64,000 nucleotides of DNA from Mesoflavibacter sp. (GTDB lineage Bacteria; Pseudomonadota; Alphaproteobacteria; UBA8366; Aestuariispiraceae). Within the stretch, counting starts at the first letter, position 1; each line of letters starts with the position of its first letter. The position numbers and the translations under genes were made by a program. Below the pieces are notes generated by a model. The model worked only from the letters and a program-made list of their open reading frames with translations. It ran no database searches and was not told the DNA's origin. The stretch covers positions 496,001 to 560,000 of the forward strand of contig CP051228.1 of the NCBI GenBank assembly GCA_017792345.1. Reading direction: 5' to 3'. Shown one piece after another: positions 1-8,283 of the stretch.

Positions 1-786
1 CTGGGCGTTTCGCTCAATACCGGACGGCCGGTTCTGACCGAGTTGATGACGCGGCTTCCGGCATCGCTGGAACTGACATTCACCGGGCTGGGCATCGCGA
101 TCCTCATCGCGGTGCCGCTCGGGGTTCTGGCCGCCGTACGGCCGGGAAGCTGGATCGACCATATGTGCCGCGTGCTGGTCACGGCAGGCGTTTCGCTGCC
201 GACCTTCTTCACCGGATTGTTCCTCATCTATCTGTTCTACTACCTCCTGGGACTGGCGCCGTCGCCGCTGGGGCGGCTCGACATCCTGTTTTTTCCGCCG
301 GAGCATGTGACGGGTTTCTACACGCTGGACAGCCTGATCGCCGGGGACGGGGAAACCTTCGTCGCGGCGCTGAAGCAGATCGTTCTGCCGGCTCTGACGC
401 TGGGCCTGTTCGCCCTGGCGCCGATCGCGCGCATGACGCGCGCGGCGATGCTGAACGCCCTGGCCAGCGACTTCGTGCGCACGGCGCGGGCCAACGGATT
501 GTCCAGCGCGACCGTCCTCGGCACCTATGCTTTTCGGAATGCGGCACTGCCGGTCCTGACCACGCTCGGCATGGTCTTCTCCTTTCTGCTCGGCGCCAAC
601 GTGCTGGTGGAGAAGGTGTTCTCCTGGCCCGGCATCGGTTCCTTCGCGATCGAGGCGCTGATCGCTTCCGACTATGCCGCCGTGCAGGGTTTCGTGCTGT
701 CGATGGCCCTGCTTTTCGTTCTGGTGAATCTCGCAATCGACACGCTTCTGACGCTGATCGATCCGCGTATCGGATTGGACGGCTGA
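1..786 (+). CDS. dppB: Dipeptide/oligopeptide ABC transporter permease (DppB type), 5' partial
   Basis: Inner-membrane permease of a peptide-class ABC importer. The reading frame is open from base 1 through the first ATG at 43, so the true start lies before the window; 261 residues are present against roughly 310-340 for the family, so some 50-80 N-terminal residues are missing. Several hydrophobic segments are visible. The typical permease loop with the EAA-type motif is seen around 'RTARANGLSSATVLGTYAFRNA', followed by the 'LGANVLVEKVFSWPGIG' segment characteristic of DppB/OppB. The stop precedes the dppC ribosome site by a few bases, so the genes are co-transcribed. The family is firm; the ligand (di-, oligopeptide, nickel or a glycoside) is not determined. 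Confidence 0.9.
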   Translation: MGVSLNTGRPVLTELMTRLPASLELTFTGLGIAILIAVPLGVLAAVRPGSWIDHMCRVLVTAGVSLPTFFTGLFLIYLFYYLLGLAPSPLGRLDILFFPPEHVTGFYTLDSLIAGDGETFVAALKQIVLPALTLGLFALAPIARMTRAAMLNALASDFVRTARANGLSSATVLGTYAFRNAALPVLTTLGMVFSFLLGANVLVEKVFSWPGIGSFAIEALIASDYAAVQGFVLSMALLFVLVNLAIDTLLTLIDPRIGLDG

Positions 787-800
787 GGGGGGAACCGACC

Positions 801-1646
801 ATGCTTCGCTTTGCAAAACACGCGCGCTACGTTCTGTCGGAAAATCCGGTTACGGCCGGCGCCTTCCTGTTCTTCACGCTGCTGATCCTGCTGGCCGTGT
901 TCGGCCCGTGGATCGCGCCGCACGATCCGCTTGCGACGAATGCCTCCAATGCGCTGCAGGCCCCGACCTGGGCGCATCCTTTCGGCACGGATCATCTGGG
1001 GCGGGATGTCTTCAGCCGGGTCATCGTGGCAACGCGGCTCGACCTCGGCATCGCGGTCTCGGCCGTCGCCTTGTCCTTCGTCATCGGAAGCGCGCTCGGC
1101 TGTTCGGCCGGCTTCTGGGGCGGCTGGACCGACCGCATCGTCGGACGGGTTTCCGACACGATCATGGCGTTTCCGCTCTTTGTCCTCGCCATGGGCGTCG
1201 TCGCGGCCCTTGGGAACTCTGTCGAGAACATCATCTACGCAACCGCCGTCATAAACCTGCCCTTCTACGCCCGGGTCGCCCGGAACGAGACGAGCCTTCG
1301 GCGCGAGGCCGGCTTCGTGCTGGCCGCCCGCATTTCGGGCGGATCCGACGCAAGGATCCTGGCGACCCAGGTATTTCCGAACATCCTGCCGCCGATGATG
1401 GTGCAGATCTCGCTCAATATGGGCTGGGCGATCCTGAACGCCGCCGGCCTGTCCTTCATCGGCCTGGGCGTTCGTCCGCCCGCGGCGGAATGGGGGATCA
1501 TGGTGGCGGAAGGCGCGACCTATATCGTGTCCGGCGAATGGTGGCTGGCGCTGTTCCCGGGGGCGGCGCTGATGCTGGCGGTTTTCTGCTTCAACCTGAT
1601 GGGTGACGGCCTTCGCGACCTCGTCGACCCGTCGCGCCGGACCTGA
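801..1646 (+). CDS. dppC: Dipeptide/oligopeptide ABC transporter permease (DppC type)
   Basis: Second membrane subunit, 281 residues, the normal length for DppC/OppC. It starts with a short cytoplasmic stretch and a hydrophobic helix ('AFLFFTLLILLAVFGPWIAP'), then the family hallmark 'HPFGTDHLGRDVFSRV' near residue 60. The EAA loop is at 'EAGFVLAARISGGSDARIL' and the C-terminal 'LSFIGLGVRPPAAEWG' is typical. The ATG at 801 follows a strong purine-rich ribosome site (GAGGGGGGA, about 785-793). It lies between dppB and the fused ATPase gene in one operon. Ligand unknown. Confidence 0.93.
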   Translation: MLRFAKHARYVLSENPVTAGAFLFFTLLILLAVFGPWIAPHDPLATNASNALQAPTWAHPFGTDHLGRDVFSRVIVATRLDLGIAVSAVALSFVIGSALGCSAGFWGGWTDRIVGRVSDTIMAFPLFVLAMGVVAALGNSVENIIYATAVINLPFYARVARNETSLRREAGFVLAARISGGSDARILATQVFPNILPPMMVQISLNMGWAILNAAGLSFIGLGVRPPAAEWGIMVAEGATYIVSGEWWLALFPGAALMLAVFCFNLMGDGLRDLVDPSRRT

Positions 1647-1658
1647 GGAGGCCCGATC

Positions 1659-3422
1659 ATGGCACCCCGTCCCATCCTGACGGTCGACGGATTATCCGTC
1701 GAATTCCGCACGCGCAACGGCACGGTCCGTGCTCTTGAATCGGTCGATCTGACGGTCGCGAAGGGCGAGGTTCTCGGCATCGTCGGCGAAAGTGGATCCG
1801 GGAAATCGGTCACTGCCTATACGGTCATCGGCCTTCTGGACAAGGCCGGAAGGCCCGTCGCGGGAAGTGCCGAATATGACGGCGTGCCCCTGATCGGCAC
1901 ACGGGAAAAGGACCTCGCCGATCTCCGCGGGCGGGAGATTTCCATGATCTTCCAGAACCCGCGCGCGGCGCTGAACCCGATCCGCCCGGTCGGCAAGCAG
2001 ATCGAGGATGTCCTGTTGCGGCACAATCAGGCGACCCGCCAGGACGCGAAGGAAAAGGCCATCGCGATGCTGGAAAAGGTCCGCATCGTCGATCCGCCCT
2101 TGCGGTACTGGTCCTATCCCTACGAACTGTCCGGTGGGATGTGTCAGCGGGTGATGATCGCCATCGCGCTGGCCTGCAACCCCCGCCTGCTGATCGCGGA
2201 CGAGCCGACGACCGGTTTGGACGTCACGACCCAGAAGGCGACCATGGACCTGGTCCAGGAACTCACCCGCGCAAGCGGGATGTCGGTGATCCTGATCACC
2301 CACGACCTGGGCATGGCGGCGGCCTATTGCGACCGGATCGTCGTGATGCGAAAGGGCGAGATCGTGGAGGCGGCACCGGTCGCCCAGCTCTTCGCCGATC
2401 CGAAACACCCCTACACGCAGAAACTGATCGCGGCGTCTCCCGGTCCGAATTCGAAACTGTCGGACCTGACCGCCGTTCCCGATGAGATGGAAGATGCGGC
2501 ACCCGTACAGGCCCCGGACGCGCCGCCTGTTCGGGTCATGCCCCCCTCCCGCGCGCCCTTGATGGAGGTCACGAACCTCGTGAAGGAATTCCCGCGCCGG
2601 GACGCGAAATCGGTTTGGCCCTGGCAGAAGTCGGAAACAGCCGACACGGTCTTCCGTGCCGTCGATGACATATCCTTTTCGTTGAGCCGCGGCGAAAGCC
2701 TCGGCCTGGTCGGAGAATCCGGCTGCGGCAAGTCCACGACCTCCAGCATCGTCACCCGTCTGCTCGACCCGACGGCGGGGTCCGTCTTCTTCGACGGGGA
2801 GGACATCACCGCCTTCCGTGCGGCGAAATTCGCGCGCCTGCCGCAGCGCCGGAAAATCCAGATGGTCTTCCAGGATCCGACGGACAGTCTGAACCCCCGC
2901 TTTTCCTCAGCCGATTCCATCTCCGACCCGTTGCGCCGGATGGTCGGGCTGTCCGGCGCGGCATTGACGAAAAGGGTCGAAGAGCTCTCGGATATGGTCG
3001 GCCTGCCGAGGCATCTGCTGACCCGGTTTCCGCATCAGCTGTCCGGCGGCCAGAAGGCGCGGGTCGGGATCGCGCGGGCGATCGCCGCCGATCCGATGCT
3101 TCTCGTCCTGGACGAGCCGACCTCCGCGCTCGACGTGTCCGTCCAGGCGGTGGTTCTGCAATTGCTCGACCGCCTGAAACAGGAACTGGGCATGAGCTAT
3201 ATTTTCGTCTCTCACGACCTGAACGTCGTGCGGCTTTTGTGCGAACGCGTGATCGTCATGAACAAGGGGAAGATCGTCGAGACGGGTACGGCCGAAGACG
3301 TGCTGACCAGACCGCAGCAGGACTACACGAAGACCCTGATCGCGGCGATCCCGCAACTTGATCCGGCCCGGTGGCGGCCGCCGCAAACAGCGGCCGCTCC
3401 CGTCCCGAAGGCCGCTGAATAG
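1659..3422 (+). CDS. Fused DppD-DppF ATPase of peptide-type ABC transporter
   Basis: Both ATPase subunits of the peptide importer in one 587-residue chain. The first nucleotide-binding domain has Walker A GESGSGKS at residues about 44-50, the signature LSGGMCQR near 157 and Walker B 'LLIADEPTTGLD'. The second has Walker A GESGCGKS near 351, 'LSGGQKARV' and 'LLVLDEPTSALD'. Each half ends with the oligopeptide-transporter C-terminal extension ('DPKHPYTQKLIAASPG' and 'RPQQDYTKTLIAAIPQ'). DppD and DppF are usually separate; fused forms occur (GsiA, YejF). GAGGAGG at 1645-1651 overlaps the dppC stop. Last gene of the (+) operon. Confidence 0.93.
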   Translation: MAPRPILTVDGLSVEFRTRNGTVRALESVDLTVAKGEVLGIVGESGSGKSVTAYTVIGLLDKAGRPVAGSAEYDGVPLIGTREKDLADLRGREISMIFQNPRAALNPIRPVGKQIEDVLLRHNQATRQDAKEKAIAMLEKVRIVDPPLRYWSYPYELSGGMCQRVMIAIALACNPRLLIADEPTTGLDVTTQKATMDLVQELTRASGMSVILITHDLGMAAAYCDRIVVMRKGEIVEAAPVAQLFADPKHPYTQKLIAASPGPNSKLSDLTAVPDEMEDAAPVQAPDAPPVRVMPPSRAPLMEVTNLVKEFPRRDAKSVWPWQKSETADTVFRAVDDISFSLSRGESLGLVGESGCGKSTTSSIVTRLLDPTAGSVFFDGEDITAFRAAKFARLPQRRKIQMVFQDPTDSLNPRFSSADSISDPLRRMVGLSGAALTKRVEELSDMVGLPRHLLTRFPHQLSGGQKARVGIARAIAADPMLLVLDEPTSALDVSVQAVVLQLLDRLKQELGMSYIFVSHDLNVVRLLCERVIVMNKGKIVETGTAEDVLTRPQQDYTKTLIAAIPQLDPARWRPPQTAAAPVPKAAE

Positions 3423-3462
3423 CGCCGCGACGCCCTCGCGCGGTCTAAGCCGCACAGGGCGG

Positions 3463-3487
3463 GATCGGGAGACTGGTCGCCCCGATC
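3463..3487. terminator. Candidate hairpin between convergent genes
   Basis: GATCGGG (3463-3469) and CCCGATC (3481-3487) form a perfect 7-bp inverted repeat with an 11-base loop, between the dppDF stop and the stop of the convergent DUF1989 gene. There is no T-tract on either side, so a terminator role is only inferred from position. Confidence 0.3.
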
Positions 3488-3507
3488 AAGCCGCCCCGAT
3501 CAAGCCG
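3480..3507. repeat. Tandem 14-bp duplication
   Basis: CCCCGATCAAGCCG occurs twice head to tail (3480-3493 and 3494-3507) in the short space between two convergent operons. It shares bases with the hairpin at 3463-3487. It looks like a small replication-slippage duplication. Confidence 0.7.
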
Positions 3508-3528
3508 CCGCGATACGTCCGACCGTCG

Positions 3529-4224
3529 TCATCGCGTCACGTCGAACATCAATGGCTGAGGCGTGGCCTCTGCCCCATTGACGGGGGTCTTGTCCTGCGG
3601 GCAGGCCGACATGACGGCGATGCAGTCGCGATCTGCACGGAGACGGATGCTGTCGCCCGGCTTCGATACCGGCGGCTGAAATTCGATCCCGCCCCGGGGA
3701 TCGACGGGAACATTCATCCAGATATTGAACGGCGCGGGGATTTCCGGCGCACGCAGGCCGATCGCCATCAGCGCCATGCGCAGATTGTCGGTGCAGTTGT
3801 CGTGGTATTCGACGACGCCCAATTGCCGATACCGGTGCAGATCGCAGGCCGCGACGATGGTGTCATGGATACCGGGCGAAGTGTCTTCCGTCACCGTCAT
3901 CAGGCTGCGCCGCAGATTGGTGACCAGCCCGTCGCCGGGTCGCGGCATGGTCCGGCCCAAGGCGGTGCGAAGATGTTCCATAGACAGGAATTCCCGCAGG
4001 TCCGGCAATGCGAAAGCCCAGAAATCGCAGACCTGGCTGCCTGCCGGATTGACGATGGTCAGGGTCTCGCCGGCGGCCAGCCGCACCGCCCGGCCGCAGC
4101 GCGCCGGCACGGTATAGCGCCGCCCCGGTTCCGGCCTGCCATCCGGTGAGATCGGTTCGTTCAGGGTGGCATTGTGCCCGTCCGGGGTGGCGGCATCGAA
4201 GGAAAGCGGGGACGTGTCGGTCAT
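3529..4224 (-). CDS. Urea carboxylase-associated family protein (DUF1989)
   Basis: A 231-residue member of the DUF1989 family, often found beside urea carboxylase/allophanate hydrolase or nitrogen-compound ABC transporters. Its biochemical role is not settled; accessory or aminomethyltransferase-like functions have been proposed. Visible family marks are 'RYTVPARCGRAVRLAAGETLTIVNPAGSQVCDFWAF' near the N terminus and 'LGVVEYHDNCTDNLRMAL', with the conserved His-x-Asn-Cys, in the second half. The frame is open to 4371, but ATG 4224 ('MTDTSPLSFD') sits 10 bases after the ATPase gene and matches the family's start. Last gene of the amidase/Pot-type operon; no urea carboxylase gene is in the window. 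Confidence 0.85.
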   Translation of the reverse strand: MTDTSPLSFDAATPDGHNATLNEPISPDGRPEPGRRYTVPARCGRAVRLAAGETLTIVNPAGSQVCDFWAFALPDLREFLSMEHLRTALGRTMPRPGDGLVTNLRRSLMTVTEDTSPGIHDTIVAACDLHRYRQLGVVEYHDNCTDNLRMALMAIGLRAPEIPAPFNIWMNVPVDPRGGIEFQPPVSKPGDSIRLRADRDCIAVMSACPQDKTPVNGAEATPQPLMFDVTR

Positions 4225-4234
4225 TGTTCGGTTC

Positions 4235-5314
4235 TCACGATGTGGCGCGTATGACATGGCCGTCGGCGTCGCTCCAGCTCGCGGCGATCGCCGCGCCGCG
4301 CTGAAGCGACAGGCCGTCCAGCTGGCGTTGCGGCATCTGGACCACCAGATCCCGGCCGCCCTCGGTCTCAAGATACAGGTTTACGCTGGCGCCGACGAAT
4401 TCCTCGCCGATCAGCCGGCAAGGCAGACTGTTCGCCTGCGACGGCCCGCCCAGCACGATCCGGTCGGCCGAGACGATCAGGTCGACCTCGCCGTCGAACA
4501 GGGCCGGATCGGCATCCGCCGGCAGCTTCAACAGGCCGTCGCCAGTCCGCAGATAGCCGCCGCCATCCGCCCCCTTTTCGGGCCGTCCGGTGAAGATGTT
4601 ATTGCTGCCCAGGAACTCCGCGACGAACCGTGTCGACGGCCGAAGATAGATTTCCTTCGGCGCGCCGATCTGTTCGATGCGGCCCTCGCTCATGATCACG
4701 ACGCGGTCGGCCATGGCGAAGGCTTCGGAATGGCTGTGCGTGACATAGATGAAGGTGATCCCCAATTCACGCTGCAGATTGGTCAGGACGGCCTGCATCC
4801 GCACCGATAGATGGGCATCCAGGGCGCTCAACGGTTCGTCCAGCAGCAGGACCGGCGGTTCCGTCACCAGGGCCCGGGCCAGGGCGACGCGCTGCCGCTG
4901 CCCACCGGACAATTCGTCGATGGCGCGGTCGGCGAAGCGGCCGATCTCCAATCGCTCCAGCCAGGACAGGGCGCGCCGCCGCCGTTCCGCCGCCGAAACC
5001 CCGCGCATCTTCAGGCCGAATTCGACATTCTCGACCACGTTCAGGAAGGGGAACAGGGCCAGGCTTTGCCAGACCATCGGCGTATCCCGTTCATGCGGCG
5101 CCAGGCCCCGGGTCGACCGTCCGTTCAGCAGAATGTCGCCCTTGGTCGGGGCTTCAAGCCCCGCAATCATGCGCAACAGGGTGGATTTGCCCGACCCGCT
5201 GGACCCCATGATGGCCAGGAACTCGCCCCGGACGATCTCCAGATTGACGCCGGTAACGGCCCGGAAATCCCCGAAACTCTTCTCAACATCGACGATTTTC
5301 AGAACAGGTTCCAT
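4235..5314 (-). CDS. Pot-type ABC transporter ATPase (first Pot-type system)
   Basis: Cytoplasmic ATPase of a polyamine/Fe3+-class importer, 359 residues. Walker A GSSGSGKST lies near residue 37, the Q-loop at 'PMVWQSLALFPFLNV' and the signature LSGGQRQRVALARAL near 135, then Walker B 'LLLDEPLSALD' and the His switch 'VTHSHSEA'. The C-terminal 100 or so residues form the TOBE-type regulatory domain of PotA/FbpC proteins. 'LARAPHERDTPMVWQ'-like spacing before the Q-loop is also PotA-like. It lies between the permease and DUF1989 genes. Substrate unknown; the hydrolase genes upstream in the operon argue against polyamines as the main ligand. Confidence 0.92.
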   Translation of the reverse strand: MEPVLKIVDVEKSFGDFRAVTGVNLEIVRGEFLAIMGSSGSGKSTLLRMIAGLEAPTKGDILLNGRSTRGLAPHERDTPMVWQSLALFPFLNVVENVEFGLKMRGVSAAERRRRALSWLERLEIGRFADRAIDELSGGQRQRVALARALVTEPPVLLLDEPLSALDAHLSVRMQAVLTNLQRELGITFIYVTHSHSEAFAMADRVVIMSEGRIEQIGAPKEIYLRPSTRFVAEFLGSNNIFTGRPEKGADGGGYLRTGDGLLKLPADADPALFDGEVDLIVSADRIVLGGPSQANSLPCRLIGEEFVGASVNLYLETEGGRDLVVQMPQRQLDGLSLQRGAAIAASWSDADGHVIRATS

Positions 5315-5326
5315 TTTCCTCTCCTC

Positions 5327-6142
5327 TCAGTCGCCGGTCCGGGCGGACCGCGCGTCCCGCCGGCTGCTGCGCAGGTGAACGACTTGCGCGGCAACGACCA
5401 GCAGGATTGATGTCAGAAACACGATCCCGCCGATTGCGTTGATCTCCGGGCTGACACTGCCCTGCAGGATCGACAGTACGCGTACGGGCACGGTTTCGTT
5501 CAGGCCGGACACGAACCAGGCAATGGCGTATTCGTCGAACGAGATGGCCATTGTCAGGAACAGCGCCGACACCAGCGAAGGCGCCGCGAAGGGCAGCACC
5601 ACATGGCGCATCGCCCGCCAGGGTCCGGCGCCCAGATTCCAGGACGCCGCCTCCAGGGCCGAATCCATCTGCGACAGGCGCAGGCGGATGATCGCCATGG
5701 CGAAAGGGGCGCATAGAACGGCATGGGCGATGACGATGGAATACAACGCCCCGGATAGCGCCAGCCGCGACAGATAGGCCAGCATGGACAATCCCAAGAC
5801 GATGACCGGCACCGTCGGCGGCAGAAGCGCGATGGCCAGATAGGCGCTCTTGCCGAAGAATTTGTAACGGTAGTCGGTATAGGCCGCGCCGAACCCCAGG
5901 AAGGTGGCCAATACCCCGGTTGCCAGCGCGGCCAGGGCGGAATGGGAGAAGGCCTCCCAGACCGCGGGATCGGTGAAAACCCGGGCATACCAGTCCAGCG
6001 AGAAGCCGCCCAAGGGCAAGGTCGGGAACCGGTCCGCGTTCAGCGAGAAGACGAAGCTTGCCGCGATCGGGGCGAAGACGAAGAGGTAGATCCCCCCGGT
6101 ATAGAGCCACAATGCGGCGGGTCTCTTGATCCGGTCAGCCAT
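5327..6142 (-). CDS. Pot-type ABC transporter permease, PotC-like (first system)
   Basis: Inner-membrane permease of 271 residues with about six hydrophobic segments, the first being 'LWLYTGGIYLFVFAPIAASFVFS'. The EAA-type loop is 'DSALEAASWNLGAGPWRAMRHVVLPFAAPSLV', and 'ISFDEYAIAWFVSG' is the conserved PotC/CysW segment. The start overlaps the end of the preceding permease by 8 bases, a sign of translational coupling. It forms the membrane pore with the neighbour at 6135-7058. Confidence 0.92.
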   Translation of the reverse strand: MADRIKRPAALWLYTGGIYLFVFAPIAASFVFSLNADRFPTLPLGGFSLDWYARVFTDPAVWEAFSHSALAALATGVLATFLGFGAAYTDYRYKFFGKSAYLAIALLPPTVPVIVLGLSMLAYLSRLALSGALYSIVIAHAVLCAPFAMAIIRLRLSQMDSALEAASWNLGAGPWRAMRHVVLPFAAPSLVSALFLTMAISFDEYAIAWFVSGLNETVPVRVLSILQGSVSPEINAIGGIVFLTSILLVVAAQVVHLRSSRRDARSARTGD

Positions 6143-7058
6143 GACTGCGCCTCCTGGTCTTGTATGCGAAGCGGACGGCGAAGAAGGCGACCAGGATCAA
6201 TGTCGTCACCATGGTCACGGCGACGACCGCCGCCCGCGGCCATTGATTCCCCGCCTTCGTGAAATCGGTAATCAGGATGCCCAGGGTCGGCGGATTGCCG
6301 CCCCCCAGATAGGTCGGGCTGACGAAATCGCCGAAGGTCAGGATGAAGGCGAAGGTCGCCCCCAGGACCAGACCGACCCGCGCCGACGGCACGATGACCG
6401 CCCAGACCGTGCGCCAGGGCGGACAGCGCAGATTGCGCGCCGCTTCGATCAGGCTGCGGTCGATATTCACCAGGCTCATGAATTGCAGCAGAACGACCAG
6501 TGGCAGGCAGAGCGTCGCATAGCCGACAAAGGTGCCGAAGACCGTATTCAGCATGGCGACCGGTTCTCGTCCGGCGCCTTGCAGCGCGGCGTTGATCAGC
6601 CCGTTATCGCCCAGAAAGGCCTGCCACGTGTAGACCCGCACCAGATAGCTGGTGAAGAAGGGCGTGATCAGCAGCAGGACCGCCAGCCGCCGCGCGCCCT
6701 TGTCCAGATGAAAGGCCAGGAAATAGGCGCAGGGGAAGGCGATCAGACTGATCAGCGCCGCCGCGCCGGCGGCCATGGCGCAGGTCCGCAGATAGACGCT
6801 CCAGAAATACGGCGTGCCGTAGACGGCGATCCAGTTCACCGGATCCAGGGCGGCGACCAGCCGGTAGTTTTCCACCTTCCAAAAGGTCAGGACGATCAGG
6901 AAGCCCAGCGGAACCACGAAGAACAGTGTCTGCCAGGCCGCCATCGGCGTGGCCCAGGCCAAGGGGTAAATCAACCGCGCAAAGCGGGGAACGGTGCCGC
7001 GCGACACCGCGGTTGCGGAGAGCACGGCGCCGGGTGATCGGTTCGTGACGGATAGCAT
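6135..7058 (-). CDS. Pot-type ABC transporter permease, PotB-like (first system)
   Basis: 307 residues, six predicted membrane segments, and the long N-terminal periplasmic region of PotB proteins. The EAA loop is 'DRSLIEAARNLRCPPWRTVWAVIVPSARVGLV', and 'FILTFGDFVSPTYLGGGNPPTLGILI' is a conserved PotB stretch. The gene follows the binding-protein gene after 75 bases that hold a strong hairpin (7082-7120). Confidence 0.92.
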   Translation of the reverse strand: MLSVTNRSPGAVLSATAVSRGTVPRFARLIYPLAWATPMAAWQTLFFVVPLGFLIVLTFWKVENYRLVAALDPVNWIAVYGTPYFWSVYLRTCAMAAGAAALISLIAFPCAYFLAFHLDKGARRLAVLLLITPFFTSYLVRVYTWQAFLGDNGLINAALQGAGREPVAMLNTVFGTFVGYATLCLPLVVLLQFMSLVNIDRSLIEAARNLRCPPWRTVWAVIVPSARVGLVLGATFAFILTFGDFVSPTYLGGGNPPTLGILITDFTKAGNQWPRAAVVAVTMVTTLILVAFFAVRFAYKTRRRSHG

Positions 7059-7081
7059 GGTGCAGGCCTTGCTCGCCGGCC

Positions 7082-7120
7082 CCGGGGAGTCCGCGGCTTC
7101 GACGGCCGACGGCTCCCCGG
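7082..7120 (-). promoter_or_regulatory. Intercistronic GC hairpin after the binding-protein gene
   Basis: CCGGGGAG (7082-7089) pairs with CTCCCCGG (7113-7120). Pairing continues inward with a wobble pair, one more G-C pair and, after two mismatches, a CGGC/GCCG inner stem around a 7-base loop. It stands just after the stop of the binding-protein gene and before the permease gene. Such hairpins commonly shield the upstream mRNA or attenuate, giving more binding protein than permease; that role is inferred here. Confidence 0.6.
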
Positions 7121-7133
7121 ACAGTGCCGGCCC

Positions 7134-8255
7134 TTAGAGGTTCTTGTAGCGGGACCAGGCGTCGTTCCACGCCTCGAGCGATTGGCGGACCGGCAAGGCG
7201 CGCGGCTTAATCCGGCCGTTGCGCAGCAGGTCCATTGCGTTCGGCCCGGATGCGACCATGCCCTGCCGGGCGGCCTCGTCGGGGTCCGATGCCTGCAGCG
7301 CCTTCCAGCCGCCTTCCGTCGGCAACAGGGCCGGATAGGCCTGCAGTTTCGCGGTGCGGACCTGCCCCGCCGGGGACGTCATGTACTGGATGAAGCGCTG
7401 CGCCAGATCCGGGCGCCGCGAGCCCTTGCCGATGGACAGGGATTCCGCCCACATCAGACCACCCTCTTCCGGAATGGCGGTCGCCACCGTCGCGCCGTCG
7501 CGCTGCAACACGCCGGTAATCCAGTCGCCGATGCCGGGGATCGCGGCCACTTCCCCGGACCGCAACGACGAGAGGACCCCGCCGTAGTCGAAATAGCCGG
7601 CGACCTGCGGCTTCAAACTGAACACGCGGTCCTGCACTGCCTGCCATCGGTCGTCCGACAGGTCGAACGGGTCGGCATTGCCGTCGAACTGGCTGACCAC
7701 CCCGAAATTCGGCAAATGCCAGTCGAAATGTCCGACGCGGCCTTTTACCTTGTCGTCCCACATCACGGCATAGCTCATGGCGTCCTTCTCGGTCAGGACC
7801 GCCGTGTTGTAGGACAGGCCCAGATACCCGAAGCGGATCATCACGGAATACAGATCGTCCCCCATCCAATGGCCGGGAAATTTCTGAAATTCCGGGAAGA
7901 AGTCATCGAACGGGTAATCCTCGGGCGACAGGCGCTCGATCATATCCGCGGCGACAAGCTGTTCGACATATTCCCGGTCGGTCAGGATCACGTCATAGGT
8001 GCCGGGCGGGGATTGTGCCAACAGGGCCAGCATCTGATCGCCGCCGACATAGTATTTCTTCTTGATCCGGACATTGTTAACCTCTTCGAACTCGGCGACG
8101 GCGTCCGGCTCGGCATGACCGTACCAGGACAGCATGGTCAATTCCTCCGGCGCGGCCTTGGCCGGGCGCGCCGACAGCAGCGGCCCCGCCCCGATCAGGC
8201 CGGCGCCGGCCATGGCGGCTTTCAACACGGTCCGTCGATGTATCTGCTTACTCAT
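7134..8255 (-). CDS. Pot-type ABC transporter substrate-binding protein with Tat-like signal (first system)
   Basis: Periplasmic solute-binding protein of the PotD/FbpA superfamily, 373 residues. The N terminus 'MSKQIHRRTVLKAAMAGAGLIGAG' has a twin-arginine pair followed by a hydrophobic stretch and an AxA-type cleavage region near 'RPAKAAPEE', so Tat export is likely. The mature part begins with the typical 'ELTMLSWYGHAEPDAVAEFEEVNNVRIK' lobe. It lies directly upstream of the two permease genes and downstream of a second, signal-less binding protein (8284-9486). Ligand unknown. Confidence 0.9.
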   Translation of the reverse strand: MSKQIHRRTVLKAAMAGAGLIGAGPLLSARPAKAAPEELTMLSWYGHAEPDAVAEFEEVNNVRIKKKYYVGGDQMLALLAQSPPGTYDVILTDREYVEQLVAADMIERLSPEDYPFDDFFPEFQKFPGHWMGDDLYSVMIRFGYLGLSYNTAVLTEKDAMSYAVMWDDKVKGRVGHFDWHLPNFGVVSQFDGNADPFDLSDDRWQAVQDRVFSLKPQVAGYFDYGGVLSSLRSGEVAAIPGIGDWITGVLQRDGATVATAIPEEGGLMWAESLSIGKGSRRPDLAQRFIQYMTSPAGQVRTAKLQAYPALLPTEGGWKALQASDPDEAARQGMVASGPNAMDLLRNGRIKPRALPVRQSLEAWNDAWSRYKNL

Positions 8256-8283
8256 ATCGTTTCCTCCCTCACTCTGTTTTTGG

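Noticed and set aside
4235-8255. Spermidine/putrescine transporter by name
   Set aside because: The family includes many ligands; the operon encodes amide hydrolases and no polyamine enzymes.
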